From the NCBI RefSeq assembly GCF_022539505.1, contig NC_061509.1:211072254-211136253 (forward strand): a DNA stretch of 64,000 bases, read 5' to 3'. Both the position numbers and the translations under genes were made by a program. Below are positions 45,263 to 55,971 of this stretch, in pieces (position 1 is the first letter of the stretch; every line of letters starts with the position of its first letter). Under the pieces are notes generated by a model. That model worked only from the letters and a program-made list of their open reading frames with translations, was not told the origin of the DNA and searched no databases. Origin of the DNA: Lolium rigidum (Eukaryota > Streptophyta > Magnoliopsida > Poales > Poaceae).

Positions 45263-46600
45263 TTGCAGCAACATTTGGAGAATAGCGAGAGTGAAGTTTT
45301 TAGGAAAGAAAGAGATGAGCTTGAGGAGATTTTTCTTTGCCAACCTATTCTCAAGCATGATTTACCGGTGGAAGACTTGGGTACAACACCGCCACCAAAG
45401 GAAGATCCTGTTTTTGATTTAAAGCCTTTGCCTGATAATCTTAAATATGCTCATATTGATGATAAGAAAATATATCCTGTTATTATTAGTTCTAAGCTTA
45501 CAGAGTTTGAAGAAGAAAGATTATTGCAAATATTGAAGAAACACCGAGGTGCTATTGGCTATACTCTTGATGACTTGAAGGGGATTTCTCCCTCTATTTT
45601 CCAACACGCCATTAATATGGAAGATGATGCGAAGCCTGTTGTTGAACCTCAGCGTCGTCTAATTCCCAAGATGAAGGATGTGGTAAGAAATGAGTTTTGC
45701 AGAGATGTGAAGAAACTAACCTTGTTCTTAATTGGGAGAAATGCCACTTTATGGTTAATGAAGGAATTGTATTGGGACATAAGATTTCGAGAGAGGTATT
45801 GAAGTTGATAGAGCTAAAGTTGAAGCTATTGAGAAGATGCCCTATCCAAGGGATGTTAAAGGTATTCGTAGTGTTCTTGGTCATGCTGGGTTTTATAGGA
45901 GATTTATTAAAGATTTCTCCAAGATTTCAAAGCCTCTTACTAATCTTCTTCAAAAAGATGTACCTTTTGTTTTTGATGATGATTGTAAGGAAGCTTTTGA
46001 AACTCTAAAGAAAGCCTTAACAACTGCTCCTATAGTTGAACCTCCTGATTGGAATTTACCCTTTGAAATTATGTGTGATGCTAGTGATTTTGCTGTAGGC
46101 GCTGTTCTTGGACAGCGAGTAGATAAAAAATTAAATGTTATTCATTATGCTAGCAAGACTCTTGATGCTGCTCAAAGAAATTATGCTACTACTGAAAAAG
46201 AATTGTTAGTCTGTAGTCTTTGCTTGTGATAGATTTAGATCTTATATTGTTGATTCAAAAGTTACAATTCATACCGATCATGCTGCAATTAGATACCTTA
46301 TGACAAAGAAAGATGCTAAGCCGAGGCTTATTAGATGGGTACTTCTTTTGCAAGAATTTGATTTACATATTGTAGATAGGAAAGGTGCTGATAATCCTGT
46401 TGCTGATAATTTGTCTAGATTGGAAAATATTGCTTATGATCCTGTTCCCGTTAATGATAGTTTTCCAAATGAACAATTGGCTGTAATAAAGGTGAGCTCG
46501 CGAGACAGTCCTTGGTATGCTGATTATGCTAACTTTATTGTTTCCAAGTACTTGCCTCCAACCTTTTCAGCTCAGCAGATCGAGGAGGAAATTCTTTTAT
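45263..46600 (+). pseudogene. Athila-like RT with core deleted, plus RNase H
   Basis: The frame reads through the usual pre-RT linker (LKYAHIDDKKIYPVIISSKL, HRGAIGYTLDDLKGISPSIF) to PKMKDVVRNEF at about 45693. It then jumps to LQRCEETNLVLNWEKCHFMV, a segment that normally lies after the polymerase active site. About 200 residues, including the catalytic YxDD, are absent. After the thumb (VLGHAGFYRRFIKDFSKISK) comes RNase H (MCDASDFAVGAVLGQ, NYATTEKELL, then [12 protein letters not shown] after a frameshift near 46205). Reverse transcription by this copy is impossible. That the gap is a deletion and not original structure is inferred from family layout. Confidence 0.85.
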
Positions 46601-47853
46601 GACTTGAGGCATTATTTCTGGGATGACCCACACTTATATAAAGAAGGAGTGGATGGTATTCTGCGAAGGTGTGTTCCCGAATATGAACAACAAGAGATAT
46701 TGAGTAAATGTCATGGCAGTGCTTATGGAGGACATCATGCCGGAGATAGAACCGCGCAAAAGGTTCTACAATCAGGTTTTTATTGGCCAACTCTCTTCAA
46801 AGATGCAAGGAAGTTTATTTTATCTTGTGATGAATGTCAAAGGGTTGGTAATATCTCCGGACGCAATGAAATGCCTATGAATTATACTCTTGTTATTGAA
46901 CCGTTTGATTGTTGGGGATTTGACTTCATGGGACCTTTTCCCTCTTCAAAAGGTAACACTCATATACTTGTTGCTGTTGATTATGTTACTAAATGGGTGG
47001 AAGCCATACCTACAAAAAGTGCTGATGGTGAGACCTCTTTAAAAATGCTTTTAGATGTTATTTTTCCTAGATTTGGAGTACCTAGATATATTATGACCGA
47101 TGGAGGTTCTCATTTTATTCATGGAGGTTTTAGAAAAACTCTTGCTAAGTATGGTATTAATCATAGAATTGCTTCGCTTATCACCCTCAAAGTAGTGGTC
47201 AAGTAGAACTATCAAATAGAGAAATTAAATCTATCTTGCAGAAGACCGTTAATAAATCTAGAAAGAATTGGGCTAGTAAATTGAAAGAAGCATTATGGGC
47301 TTATAGAACTGCTTATAAAAACCCCATGGGAATGTCACCTTATAAAATGGTTTACGGAAAAGCTTGTCATTTACCTTTGGAACTAGAACACAAAGCTTAT
47401 CGGGCTGTTAGAGAATTAAATAAAGATCCTAAACTTGCCGGTGATAAGAGGTTGCTACAATTAAGTTCTCTAGATGAATGGAGAAGTGAAGCTTATGAAA
47501 ATGCTAAACTCTTTAAAGAAAAAGTTAAAAAATGGCATGATAGAAGGATCATCAAAAGAGAGCTTAATATTGGGGATAAAGTCCTATTGTATCGGTCTCG
47601 TCTCAGATTCTTTGCAGGGAAATTACTCTCGAAATGGGAAGGACCATATGTTGTTGAGGAGGTGTATCGTTCAGGAGCAATTAAAATTAGCTCTCTCCAA
47701 GGCAATGCTACGCAAGTGGTGAATGGACAAAGACTCAAGCATTATATCTCGGGTGATTCTTATAATGTTGATGTTGATATTATTCGAGTGGAAACACCGG
47801 AGGCTTTCATCAAAGGACAAATTGACAGTCCGCCAGAACTCGACTTTGAATAG
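46300..47853 (+). pseudogene. Athila-like RNase H end and integrase
   Basis: The first part ends RNase H ([20 protein letters not shown]). A frame change at about 46590 leads to the integrase zinc finger, with H and H in HGSAYGGHHAGD and the cysteines in SCDECQ. The DDE core follows: WGFDFMGPFP, IMTDGGSHF and, one base out of frame near 47172, QVELSNREIKSILQ. A long open C-terminus (47236-47853) carries WAYRTAYKNPMGMSPYKMVY and the GPYVVEEVYRSGAIKI motif seen before the end of Athila integrases. Two single-base lesions would need correction. The enzyme would insert element DNA into the genome. Confidence 0.85.
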
Positions 47854-48191
47854 GTAACAGTACTGGTAATGAAAAGTTCGCGATTTACTTTCCGAACATT
47901 ATTTTTGCTGTTTTTGGAAAATATGAAAAATTACGAGATCGAAACGGAGTGGAAAAGACGCACGAGGGCGTGACACCACAGGCCGGCGCGGGCCCCAGCC
48001 TGGCCGCGCCGCCCTATGGTGGCACCGCCTCGTCGCTCCTTTCCTACTCTGGTTCGACCTGGTACTTTCCGTTTGTTCTGAAAAATTTTATTATAAAATC
48101 CCCCGGACCCCTGGAGGTCCGTATATCGTTTTCTCGACGTGTTTTGTTTCGAGCTGTTTCTGCCAGGATCTGTTTTCAGTTTAGAAGCACC
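47854..48191 (+). other. Untranslated stretch between integrase and 3' ORF
   Basis: Non-coding. It contains the TATA box at 48092-48098 and GC-rich phrases shared in style with the LTR (GGCCGGCGCGGGCCCC). Frame 47949 onward is open but its first half is unlike the rest of the ORF and may be untranslated. Confidence 0.5.
48092..48098 (+). promoter_or_regulatory. Possible internal TATA box before the 3' ORF
   Basis: TATAAAA, exactly 93 bases upstream of the ATG at 48192, in a GC-rich neighbourhood (...TCCCCCGGACCCC). It may drive a separate short RNA for the 3' ORF. Chance cannot be excluded. Confidence 0.4.
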
Positions 48192-48647
48192 ATGGCCTCC
48201 GACAACAAGGGCAAAGGGCTTTCGAAGGAAGAAGTGAGAAGGGTGTCGTCAAAACAAGAGCAACAAGCTGTGGGGAGTAAGCAAGTCTTGGTGGGATCTG
48301 TTGATACTCGTCGTTCTTTCTCTCATAACTTGCAGGGACCTTTACCCCCTGCTCTTGGCCTCGACTCTTTCCCTGTGCTGGAAGAAGCTCTACGGACTAC
48401 CGATGAGTTTTGTGGTCAATACCGAGCTCTAAGAAGAGAAGTGGAGATACTCAGGGAGGAGAATCACCGACTCCGTAGAATGTTGGGATATTACTTGATG
48501 CCCGTCACAGGTTCGCCATCGCCGACTTCAGATAACAATGAATCTCTTCGAGACTTAGTGCAGATTTGCCAAGCTGAGAAGCTGAAGCTGAAGGAGATTT
48601 GTAAGAAGCGCATGAGGGATCCATCACCACCATCGCCAAAGGAGTAA
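48192..48647 (+). CDS. 3' ORF in the env position of the Athila-like element, 151 aa
   Basis: The ORF begins MASDNKGKGLSKEEVRRVSS after CACC, a good start context. It is hydrophilic, with a short coiled coil (ALRREVEILREENHRLRRML) at about residues 78-97 and a charged C-terminus ending RMRDPSPPSPKE. It has no signal peptide or membrane segment, so it is not an envelope-like protein even though it sits where Athila elements have one. The same strand carries a TATA-like box 93 bases upstream. An in-frame upstream ATG at 47949 exists but gives an unconvincing extension. Function unknown; it is intact although gag and pol are damaged. Confidence 0.55.
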   Translation: MASDNKGKGLSKEEVRRVSSKQEQQAVGSKQVLVGSVDTRRSFSHNLQGPLPPALGLDSFPVLEEALRTTDEFCGQYRALRREVEILREENHRLRRMLGYYLMPVTGSPSPTSDNNESLRDLVQICQAEKLKLKEICKKRMRDPSPPSPKE

Positions 48648-49654
48648 TCCATCATCGGTATTGGCATCCCCTTGGTTTGTTCCAAGCTTGGGGGAGTGCC
48701 GCGGTATCACATTATCATTACCTTTTACTTTTTACTATCAAGTAGTGTCATATCATGAGTAGGGAAGTTATCGTATGAGATGGGTTGCAGTGTGGAAGTA
48801 TCTCTCCTTTAGTTTGTCTATATATCCCTTGGTGTGAGTTATCGTTATGGAATATTAATGAGAAGTCTTATCATTTACGTATTTGCACACCTTATTTTAG
48901 TTTGCAATTTCTACTATATGATTGATCTTGATTTTAGTATTGGTACCACTTTGGGAGCATTAAGTAAATCTATTTGGTTTTGGCAAACTTAGCAATGGTC
49001 AATAGCAACAACATTTTGAGTTTAAGAAGAATAGAGGAAGTACATGTAGAAGATATTATTATCTTTCTTATCAGTCCTTAGCTTAGTATTCTAAAGTTAA
49101 AACTGTTTGTGCTTACAAGTAAGATGCATGATTGTTTCTATCACATGTATATTTGTTTGTTTCCCTCAACTCTTATGCTTTCTATTTAACCTTGCTAGCC
49201 AAAGACCTGTACTGAGAGGGAATACTTCTCGTGCATCCAAACCTGAACCCAAACCTATGCCATTTGTGTCCACCATATCTACCCACTGCATGGTATTTTC
49301 TGCCATTCCAAGTAAATACTTCATGTGCTACCTTTAAATAATTCAAAACTTATTACTTCTTATTTGTGTCAATGTTTTATAGCTCATGAGGAAGTATGTG
49401 GTGTTTTATCTTTCAGTCTTGTTAGGCAGCCTCCACTAAAGGACTAGTGGCTTCATCCACTTATCCTATAATTTTGCAATAAGAGCTGGCAACGGGGTTC
49501 CCAGCCCCAATTAATCAACTTTCATTAATAATTCTCTTCACATGTTTTGCCCTGATTCATCAGTAAGCAAATTAATTTTGCAATAGACACTCCTCCATGG
49601 TTTGAGATTGTTGGAAGGCACCCGAGGATTCGGTTAGCCATGGCTTGTGTAAGC
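48648..49654 (+). other. Athila-like 3' non-coding region, left of the CACTA
   Basis: AT-rich, without coding potential. An early phrase CAAGCTTGGGGGAGTGCCGC (48684-48703) resembles the terminal polypurine tract and is typical of the long 3' untranslated region of these elements. It continues after the CACTA at 61594. Confidence 0.6.
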
Positions 49655-49657
49655 AAA

Positions 49658-49671
49658 CACTACTAGGAAAT
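49658..49671. repeat. CACTA terminal inverted repeat, left
   Basis: CACTACTAGGAAAT, the inverse of the right end TTTCCCTAGTAGTG (61577-61590) over the first ten bases and nearly so beyond. TNP2 recognises such ends during excision. Confidence 0.95.
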
Positions 49672-49675
49672 GTAC

Positions 49676-49930
49676 TACCGCCGGCGCCCCAGAAACCCTT
49701 ACCGCCGGCGTTTTCATGTTCGCCGGCGACCACCTCGCCGGTGGTAACCCCTTACCGCCGGCGTTTTCCAAATCGCCGGTGGTAAGTGTCATTATCCCCG
49801 GCGCTTTTCTCAAATCGCCGGCGGTACTCGGCTTAGCACCGGCGTCTTACCAATTCGCCGGGGGTAATTGGCTGCACCGCTGGCGATTCCAATTTCGCCA
49901 GAGGTATAGTTTAGGAGCGCCGGTGGTATT
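49676..49930. repeat. CACTA subterminal repeats, left (3') end
   Basis: Many copies of an 11-14-base motif of the type TTACCGCCGGCGTTTT, often paired in inverted order with CGCCGGCGGTAA. The core CCGCCGGCGG is self-complementary. Arrays like this are the binding sites for TNP1/TNPA-type proteins in En/Spm elements and mark the transposon ends. Confidence 0.92.
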
Positions 49931-50209
49931 GATCACAGGATTAAAAAAATAAAACTCGAAAAGTAATGTATATACACCAGAATACAGACCAGAATACACA
50001 GTACATACACAAGAATACACACATCAAAGTATAACACAGATATTACTAGAAATACAGCCAGATACACAGTTATATAGAAAGTCCCAAATGTTCACAACAT
50101 GCATGCATTAATAAGACAAGTTTAGATAGTAGATAGTTGACCATAACATCACGACTCGAAGTAGCACATGTTACGTAAATACATATAAGTCCGAGTGTCG
50201 ATGACCTAG
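49931..50209. other. CACTA 3' non-coding stretch
   Basis: AT-rich, without ORFs, between the subterminal array and the hybrid-binding ORF. It contains a short repeated phrase (CAGAATACA near 49976-50015, as in ACCAGAATACAGACCAGAAT). Probably 3' untranslated sequence and terminator region of the minus-strand genes. Confidence 0.4.
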
Positions 50210-50453
50210 CTAAACAACAATGACATAATAAACTAGAGAGACGGTGGCGGCAAGCATCATCACGATGAAAGGGGTCCTCCACATCTCCCTCCTCTGTCCC
50301 GCCGGAAAGTTGGCGTATCGAGTTTCCGCCTCCTCCAAAGTGGTGTACCCCTTGTAGCCGTTGCCGCCGAAACGGTGGACCTGCCTCCTACAGTCTTCCC
50401 AGCTCCTCGTAGACTCCAGGAACCCTGCCGTGGTAGACGACATAGTACGTCAT
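50210..50453 (-). pseudogene. RNase H1-type hybrid-binding domain fused to a membrane anchor
   Basis: The minus strand starts with ATG at 50453 and reads MTYYVVYHGRVPGVYEE. A single extra base near 50402 shifts the frame, after which it reads WEDCRRQVHRFGGNGYKGYT and TLEEAETRYANF, then a basic linker (RREMWR) and a final helix, FIVMMLAATVSLVYYVIVV, to a stop. The first part is the RNase H1 N-terminal/viroplasmin-type hybrid-binding fold (Y-V-V...G-R-x-P-G-V-Y, then Q-V-x-x-F...Y-K-G-Y/F...E-A), which binds RNA/DNA hybrids or dsRNA. There is no RNase H catalytic domain. The end is a single tail-anchor-like membrane helix. About 81 residues. It lies 149 bases after the TNP1-like stop on the same strand and could be a separate gene or a last exon. 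Confidence 0.7.
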
Positions 50454-50601
50454 CTATGCAAACACACAACAAAGAAATGTAAGTTGTTAGTACATCCATA
50501 GAGAGAGATATAACATATAGGTGTGCAAAAGAACAAACATAAAAAATACTTATGTAATTTATGACTAACATTTGCAGGACACAAAAGTTTTTGACTCAAG
50601 T

Positions 50602-53600
50602 CTACTTCGGCGGGAAGGGACGGATGCCCTCGAGCGTGTTGAATGTTCTCTCGTCACATCCATCTTCTAATCGGCCTTCTATCTCGGAATTAGAAAGTGC
50701 GGAGGCATAGTTGAACAAGCCACCATTCATGATGACATCCCTCCGCAGTATTGTGCAAATGGTCCGCTGGATGGCACGGAAGTCGCCTCTCACGTTTTCA
50801 TCGGTGGTGTCCGCCATGTTCACGAACTTCCCCTGCAGAGCAGATGGCAACAAGAGATCGTTCTGAGACCTTACAACCGACCTCATCTGTAGGATGGCAA
50901 ACCATGCCTCCATCCCATTGTCATCCGCCGATTGCTTTAGGCAGGGGAACTTGGTTATGTGGTTGCACACATGGCAACCCTTAACTTTCTTCTCATGCCT
51001 GAGTTTGTTGACGCCAACCTCAGCTATGAAGCCGCTGAGGGCTTTATCAAGTGTAGACTTAAGGTCGGTGAAGTCTTTCTCCTTATCAAGCCCGGAGTCG
51101 AGATAAGTGACATCGGAATGATACGGGTAAAAGAGGAGGAGGGTGCAATACTTGAAACTGCGCAAAATGGAAATAAACCATCATACTCAGCTATTAAGGA
51201 AATTCATGAAAGAATGTAATATAGGGTACTTTAGTAACCAAATACTTACTCGCGGAAATATGGTATGACAAAGCAACTCTTATCCTTGTTTAACACCAAG
51301 AAATTCTTGATATAGTTGGCGAGAAACGCTTGTTCGGTCTGGGCGACAGTTGGAGTCATGTAGTAGGGGTCCATGATAGCGATGTGCGTTGTGTTCTCCA
51401 TGGCGATATCGTGCGCCATGCTGAGCGATATGAGGCGGACCAAGCTTCGGTCTAGCTGTTGCATGTGCAAGAGCTCGAAGATGTCTTCGTACCGAATGAA
51501 TATCAAGTCCGCAGGGTATGTGTTGACAAAGCCAAAGCCGGTGGGCACCTTGGCGATCAAAATCGGGTACGAGGGATTTCTATCTTTAAGAAGTAGCTTC
51601 TCCTTTGTTAGAATAGCATCATGCACGCTCCTCATATCCGGCGTCAACTTGTTGACATAGTGTGCCTGGCAGCATCGGCTCGCCTAAGTGATGCAACTTC
51701 CTCCACGGGGTCGGCAACTTGTCATTAACCACTATCTTGCTTGCCGCAACATCTCCCGACTTCTTCCGCTTCCTGCCCTTCTTCTTACTCGCAACCGGCC
51801 GGAGCGGCGTTTTGTTTCATACCTTCCGTGGTCGCACCAAGGAGTGTCCTCGGGGTAAGCCCAACTCGGGGCGGAGCGGTGAAGGCGGTAGTGTCCTCCT
51901 CGCTCGGGCGTTTCTTGTGAAAGGAACAACTTCTTCTTTAGGATATGACCGGCGGGTGGCTTGTAAGGAGAAACCGCGTCGGCGTCGAGCTCGGCGATGA
52001 ACGTATCAATGGGAGCTTGATCGATGTCCAACGCCTTGTCGTGCTGACTCTCGTGCGGACTATCGGGCTGACTATCGGGCTCAAATTGATCATAAGCCGG
52101 TGGAGCACCGGCCCTGCCTTTGCCCGCCGTCAAAGCGGTCGTTGGAGCTGGGACCTTGGCTTGGCTCGGGGCATCCGTTGCATCCTGAGGAGTGACCATG
52201 CCATAGCTTGCCTCCGAACCTGAGGCGGTGTTCAGCCAAATTAGGGCTTTCGGCCATAGAAGGATGTGATTCTTGAGGTCCCCAAGAGTGAGCGGGGTTT
52301 CCGTTTCCGGGGGTTGATAAGGAGGATGGAGGTCTTGGCATCCCGGTAACGACCGGTTCACGCGAACCCGGCTCAAGCTATCATCCATCCTGACGCAGTG
52401 GAAAATCCGCCGTGTTGGCGGGATGACACCTGCCGCTCGCTATAGCCTTCAACTTGTTGTCCACATTCAGTAGCAAGGTGCAAGGAGTCGCGTTCGCCCG
52501 TGAAAACATGTGTATGTCAGAGAGGGGCGACGACAAAGTAACTAATTTGTAGAGCTTGAGATACTAAATTAATTACCGTGAGGGCGTCGAGCTCGGCTCG
52601 CGTTGAAGGACCGAGGCCAGGCGTGCAGGTGACTGAGGGGCTAGTACTGGGGCCCCCCAGGTCCGGCGAATCCTCTCTAGCGCCGACATTGCCGGCGGGT
52701 GGAGTCACCAAGTTGGGTGTGCATTGAGCGTGTCTAGTTGGAGGCCGGTTGTCCGAGTTGCTCGGCGCCTAGGCTGATAACCGGCATCGGTCCCTTACCG
52801 CCGGCGTCGAAGTAATTCTTCATCGACAGCACAAGATCAGGGATGATTTCATTGACCCTGTTGGCCAGCGCGTCATCGACCTTGCTAGCAACCTCGGCAG
52901 TGACGCGTTGCTGAACCTCGGCACTGACGCGTTGCTGAACCTCGGCACTGACGCGTTGCTCCATGGTTGTTTCCAGGTCGGCCACCTTTTTCAGCAGAGC
53001 CTCGTGCTCCCGGTCCTTCTGCACCTGCCGCGACTCCCTAGTGCTTGCGGGCACGTCCAAGCCATAGTCGGCAAGCTTGCGACCTCCTCCGGCGCCGGGG
53101 ACACGGTGGGGCTTGTCCAAAAGCGGCCGCGCCTTCACGGTGTTCGGACCCCCGATAAAAGGCGTGTCCCACGGGACTTTGCCAGTCGACGTCTGGGACG
53201 AGGAGCCAGCTGATTCGGCGGCTGCTTGTTCCGCCAACTGCCAGAAGTAACATGAACAATTTTAGAATGTAATGGACTTGGTGAGCAGTATCAAATTAAT
53301 AAGCTGGTAAATTGCTTACCACTGCTTTCTCTAGTGCCATCACCTTCGCGTCGGCGACCAACTCAACTCCCACCACCACATCAGGTTTCGTGACACGTTT
53401 CCCAGCCAATTCTCGATGGTATCGGGACCTGAGATATGCCCTGAAGAGTGGGTCTTTGTACTTGGCAAAAGGGGGCTCGAGGCCAGCATTTATGTAGGCC
53501 TGGTCCTCCTTGTCCCATACCGGCTGCTTGCCTTCGAAGCCACGGCAACCGAGATTGTGGTGACCGATGTTCTTATCCGCCAGCCTCCTTCCCCAGGTCG

Positions 53601-54299
53601 ATTGTCTTTTGGTGTACTCGAGCTCCTCGTTTTCCAAGAATTTATTATACTCGCTCCAGCGTCATCCGCGGGAAGTGGCGCTGGATCTCTTCCCAAGTCT
53701 CATTGTCACCAAGCATCCCCCTCGGCATGGTTTTATAACCGCTGAGGTTCTTGGAGAACTTAGAGAGGGCTCGTCCTGTTCACGATGTTATCCTTGGTAT
53801 CCTCGTTCCTGTATTCCACAGGGAACTCATACCGTGCGTGCAGCCGCGCAAGGAGTTGGGCCTGCGGATGCTGCTTCTTCTTGGTTCGGAGTTTCGTCTC
53901 GTTGACGTCGACGACGTCCCGAAGGATTGCTCCCGGTTGGAGGCCGTACCCCTTCGCCACGTGCTTGGGCTCGGTAGGAATCCCGGTCTTGGCGTCCACC
54001 GCGGTGATTATGTCGCGAGTGGTGCCGACCCTGTTTGGGCGCCGGCCGCTTCCGTTTCCTCTTGGCCTCGGTAGTAGTATCCGAGCTACCCCCGGCAACG
54101 CCACCGTCGGTGGTCTCGTCGGCAGCCCCCTCTCATCCTCACCATCGTTGTCCATCTCAGCATCCTCCTCCTCCGAGGACTCGTCATCGCTGCCCGGAAG
54201 TTCCTCCAGCTGATCCGAGACCATGAGCCTGTAGTGCTCATCCAACTTCCGCTGAGAAGACCCGTCAACGTCTTCGTTGGGGTCTGCAGAAGACGACAT
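50602..54299 (-). pseudogene. TNP1-like CACTA protein with ULP1-like C-terminal fold
   Basis: Exon-like blocks on the minus strand: 54299-53760 (MSSSADPNEDVDGSSQRKLD, acidic, then GVARILLPRPRGNGSGRRPN and VEYRNEDT); 53637-53296 (WGRRLADKNIGHHN, FAKYKDPLFRAYLRSRYH); 53237-52734 (PRWEV-less coil with tandem QQRVSAEV repeats, then YFDAGGKGPMPVISL); 52388-51732 (proline-rich linker); 51647-51246 (ILIAKVPTGFGFVNTYPADL, LIFIRYEDIFELLHMQQLDR, AIMDPYYMTPT); and 51165-50602 (LLFYPYHSDVTYLDSGLDKE, ITKFPCLKQSADDNGMEAWF). The last two blocks follow the ULP1/SENP C48 peptidase fold common in cereal CACTA elements. TNP1-type proteins bind subterminal repeats. Frame changes and probable introns separate the blocks, so exon limits are approximate. 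Confidence 0.75.
52893..52962 (-). repeat. 24-bp tandem repeat within the TNP1-like coding region
   Basis: About three copies of a 24-base unit (plus strand GCGTTGCTGAACCTCGGCAC then TGAC) encode QQRVSAEV repeated in frame inside a coiled coil (EQRVSAEV, QQRVSAEV, QQRVTAEV). Eight-residue units are close to a heptad-plus-one coil register. Copy number probably varies between elements. Confidence 0.85.
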
Positions 54300-54865
54300 C
54301 GCTAGCTAGAGAACAATAGCATCAAAAGTATAGTAAGTACTAAATTCATTAATTTGACCATGAGCCTAATGTTGCAGTTTAGTCTAAATATGAACACCAA
54401 ACCAAGAGACCTAGAGCACATGAGCACCAGATGTAATTGATCTAGAAGCAAGACAATGCCATGCGAAAATTCGGCATATGAACTCAACAGCACTGTTAGC
54501 CCTTTTTATGGGTCCAGTCCAACCTGACAGTAAAAACTGAAACACAAAAATAAAAGGAACGAAGTGTCCAGTCCAACCTCACAGTAAAAACTGAAAACTA
54601 TTGCTTTATGGATGTTAATGTTCAGCAGATGTGAAAAATCAAGGACAGTGAATGATACATGCTGTAAGTTTGCACACAGCAGATGTGAAAAATTAAAAAC
54701 CGCATCTACTGAAACTAAAGCCTCATAGTGTAAATGATTGCAAAGAATCAGTATGCCATCTAGTCCCTATTGCCTAAAATAAATTATGGATATCCACTAC
54801 TAGTTACTACCCCTAGCTCTGTTAAGCTTATGCTTTTCATTTAATTGCAATCTCTCTGCCTACAG

Positions 54866-54983
54866 CGAAAATTCGGCATGACCTTTGCTAAAAATGGTCA
54901 TGCTCGGAGTGCCAGAAATTCGCCGGAACGGAAGTTAATCGACATTCCGGCGAAACATTGGCACTCAATGTACCTGCGGACAC
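54866..54983 (-). repeat. 118-bp repeat upstream of the TNP1-like gene (copy A)
   Basis: Begins CGAAAATTCGGCATGACCTT and matches 60626-60741 in the same orientation with about 85-90% identity by eye. Both copies lie upstream, in the direction of transcription, of a CACTA gene. They share an internal inverted phrase (TTCGCCGGAA ... TTCCGGCGAA). Confidence 0.85.
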
Positions 54984-55145
54984 ATATCTAGGCAACAAAC
55001 TACATGCAGAGATACAGAATTTTCAATACATCTGGGCAACAAGCTGCATGCCATGATCAAGCATACAGTACTCATTTCATCCCACCTGCACAGGTACATA
55101 TAAAATTCCTTTCCTTGAAGGACCTATATTGCATAGTTGGTGTGA

Positions 55146-55225
55146 AAGTAATGCGCCTTTAGAAAACAGAACCTATATTGTGGTCCTCTAAAAGTAATGT
55201 GCCTTTAGAAAACAGAACCTATATT
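55146..55225. repeat. 37-bp direct duplication
   Basis: AAAGTAATGCGCCTTTAGAA plus 17 more bases is present at 55146-55182 and again at 55189-55225 with one base changed (GCG to GTG). Non-coding, local duplication. Confidence 0.85.
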
Positions 55226-55971
55226 GCATTTACTATTTGTGTGGAAGAAAAAGATGCATGCAACAACAATACTGTGTTTGCATAACTTATTGGGTGTCGA
55301 TCAGTTGCTGAGTAAAACTTGCTCTGTGATTGCGGAATACAGATACAACGGGAAAACAGATGTGTCAATTTTTGGCCACTCTATCTCCTAACTTTTAATT
55401 GCTTAGTTGGTGTGAAAACAATTCAATCAGATGCCAATCCTAACTTCAAATCCTGATGATGATCATCTGACATGTGTAGTATCACTTAACCAAGAAAACA
55501 TATTATCATCCGCAAAGACAAATTGGCAATGGCAGTGACTCGAATAATATTTCGAAAATCAACACTAAACCTTCAAATTTAAAGTTCAGTATAAAAGATA
55601 GCTTATTTTGACAACAGAAAATGCTATCCAACGCCATGCTCTTCTAGCTTTTTACGCAGTGTGTCTCTAGTACTATACAAGTTATGAAGCATTTACCAGC
55701 AGATCACATCGGCCAGACCTGCAGCATATGTGTGTGTGTGTGTGCTTCTGACATCTCATTGGTGCCATATACACGCCATATCAAATGAGTGAGACAAATG
55801 GAAGGGCACCAAAAACAACCTGAACCATATCAATGCTCACAATCTACTACTAGCACACATGAAGGCAGAATTAATTCCCGCAGGTTCTTTACTAGTGGCA
55901 TTTACCTCGATTGCAATTAACATACAAAAAATCTAGAACGGAACCATTCTTCCCAAGTCGATTCCTAATCA

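Larger units (their letters stand above)
54300..55970. other. CACTA non-coding stretch upstream of the TNP1-like gene
   Basis: AT-rich, with no supported gene. It contains one copy of a 118-bp repeat shared with the TNP2 upstream region (54866-54983), a 37-bp direct duplication at 55146-55182 and 55189-55225, and a (TG)n run at 55731-55744. It is probably promoter, leader intron or both for the TNP1-like transcript. Confidence 0.5.

Noticed and set aside
48192..48647. Envelope-like gene of the Athila element
   Set aside because: Position fits, but the protein has no signal peptide or transmembrane segment.
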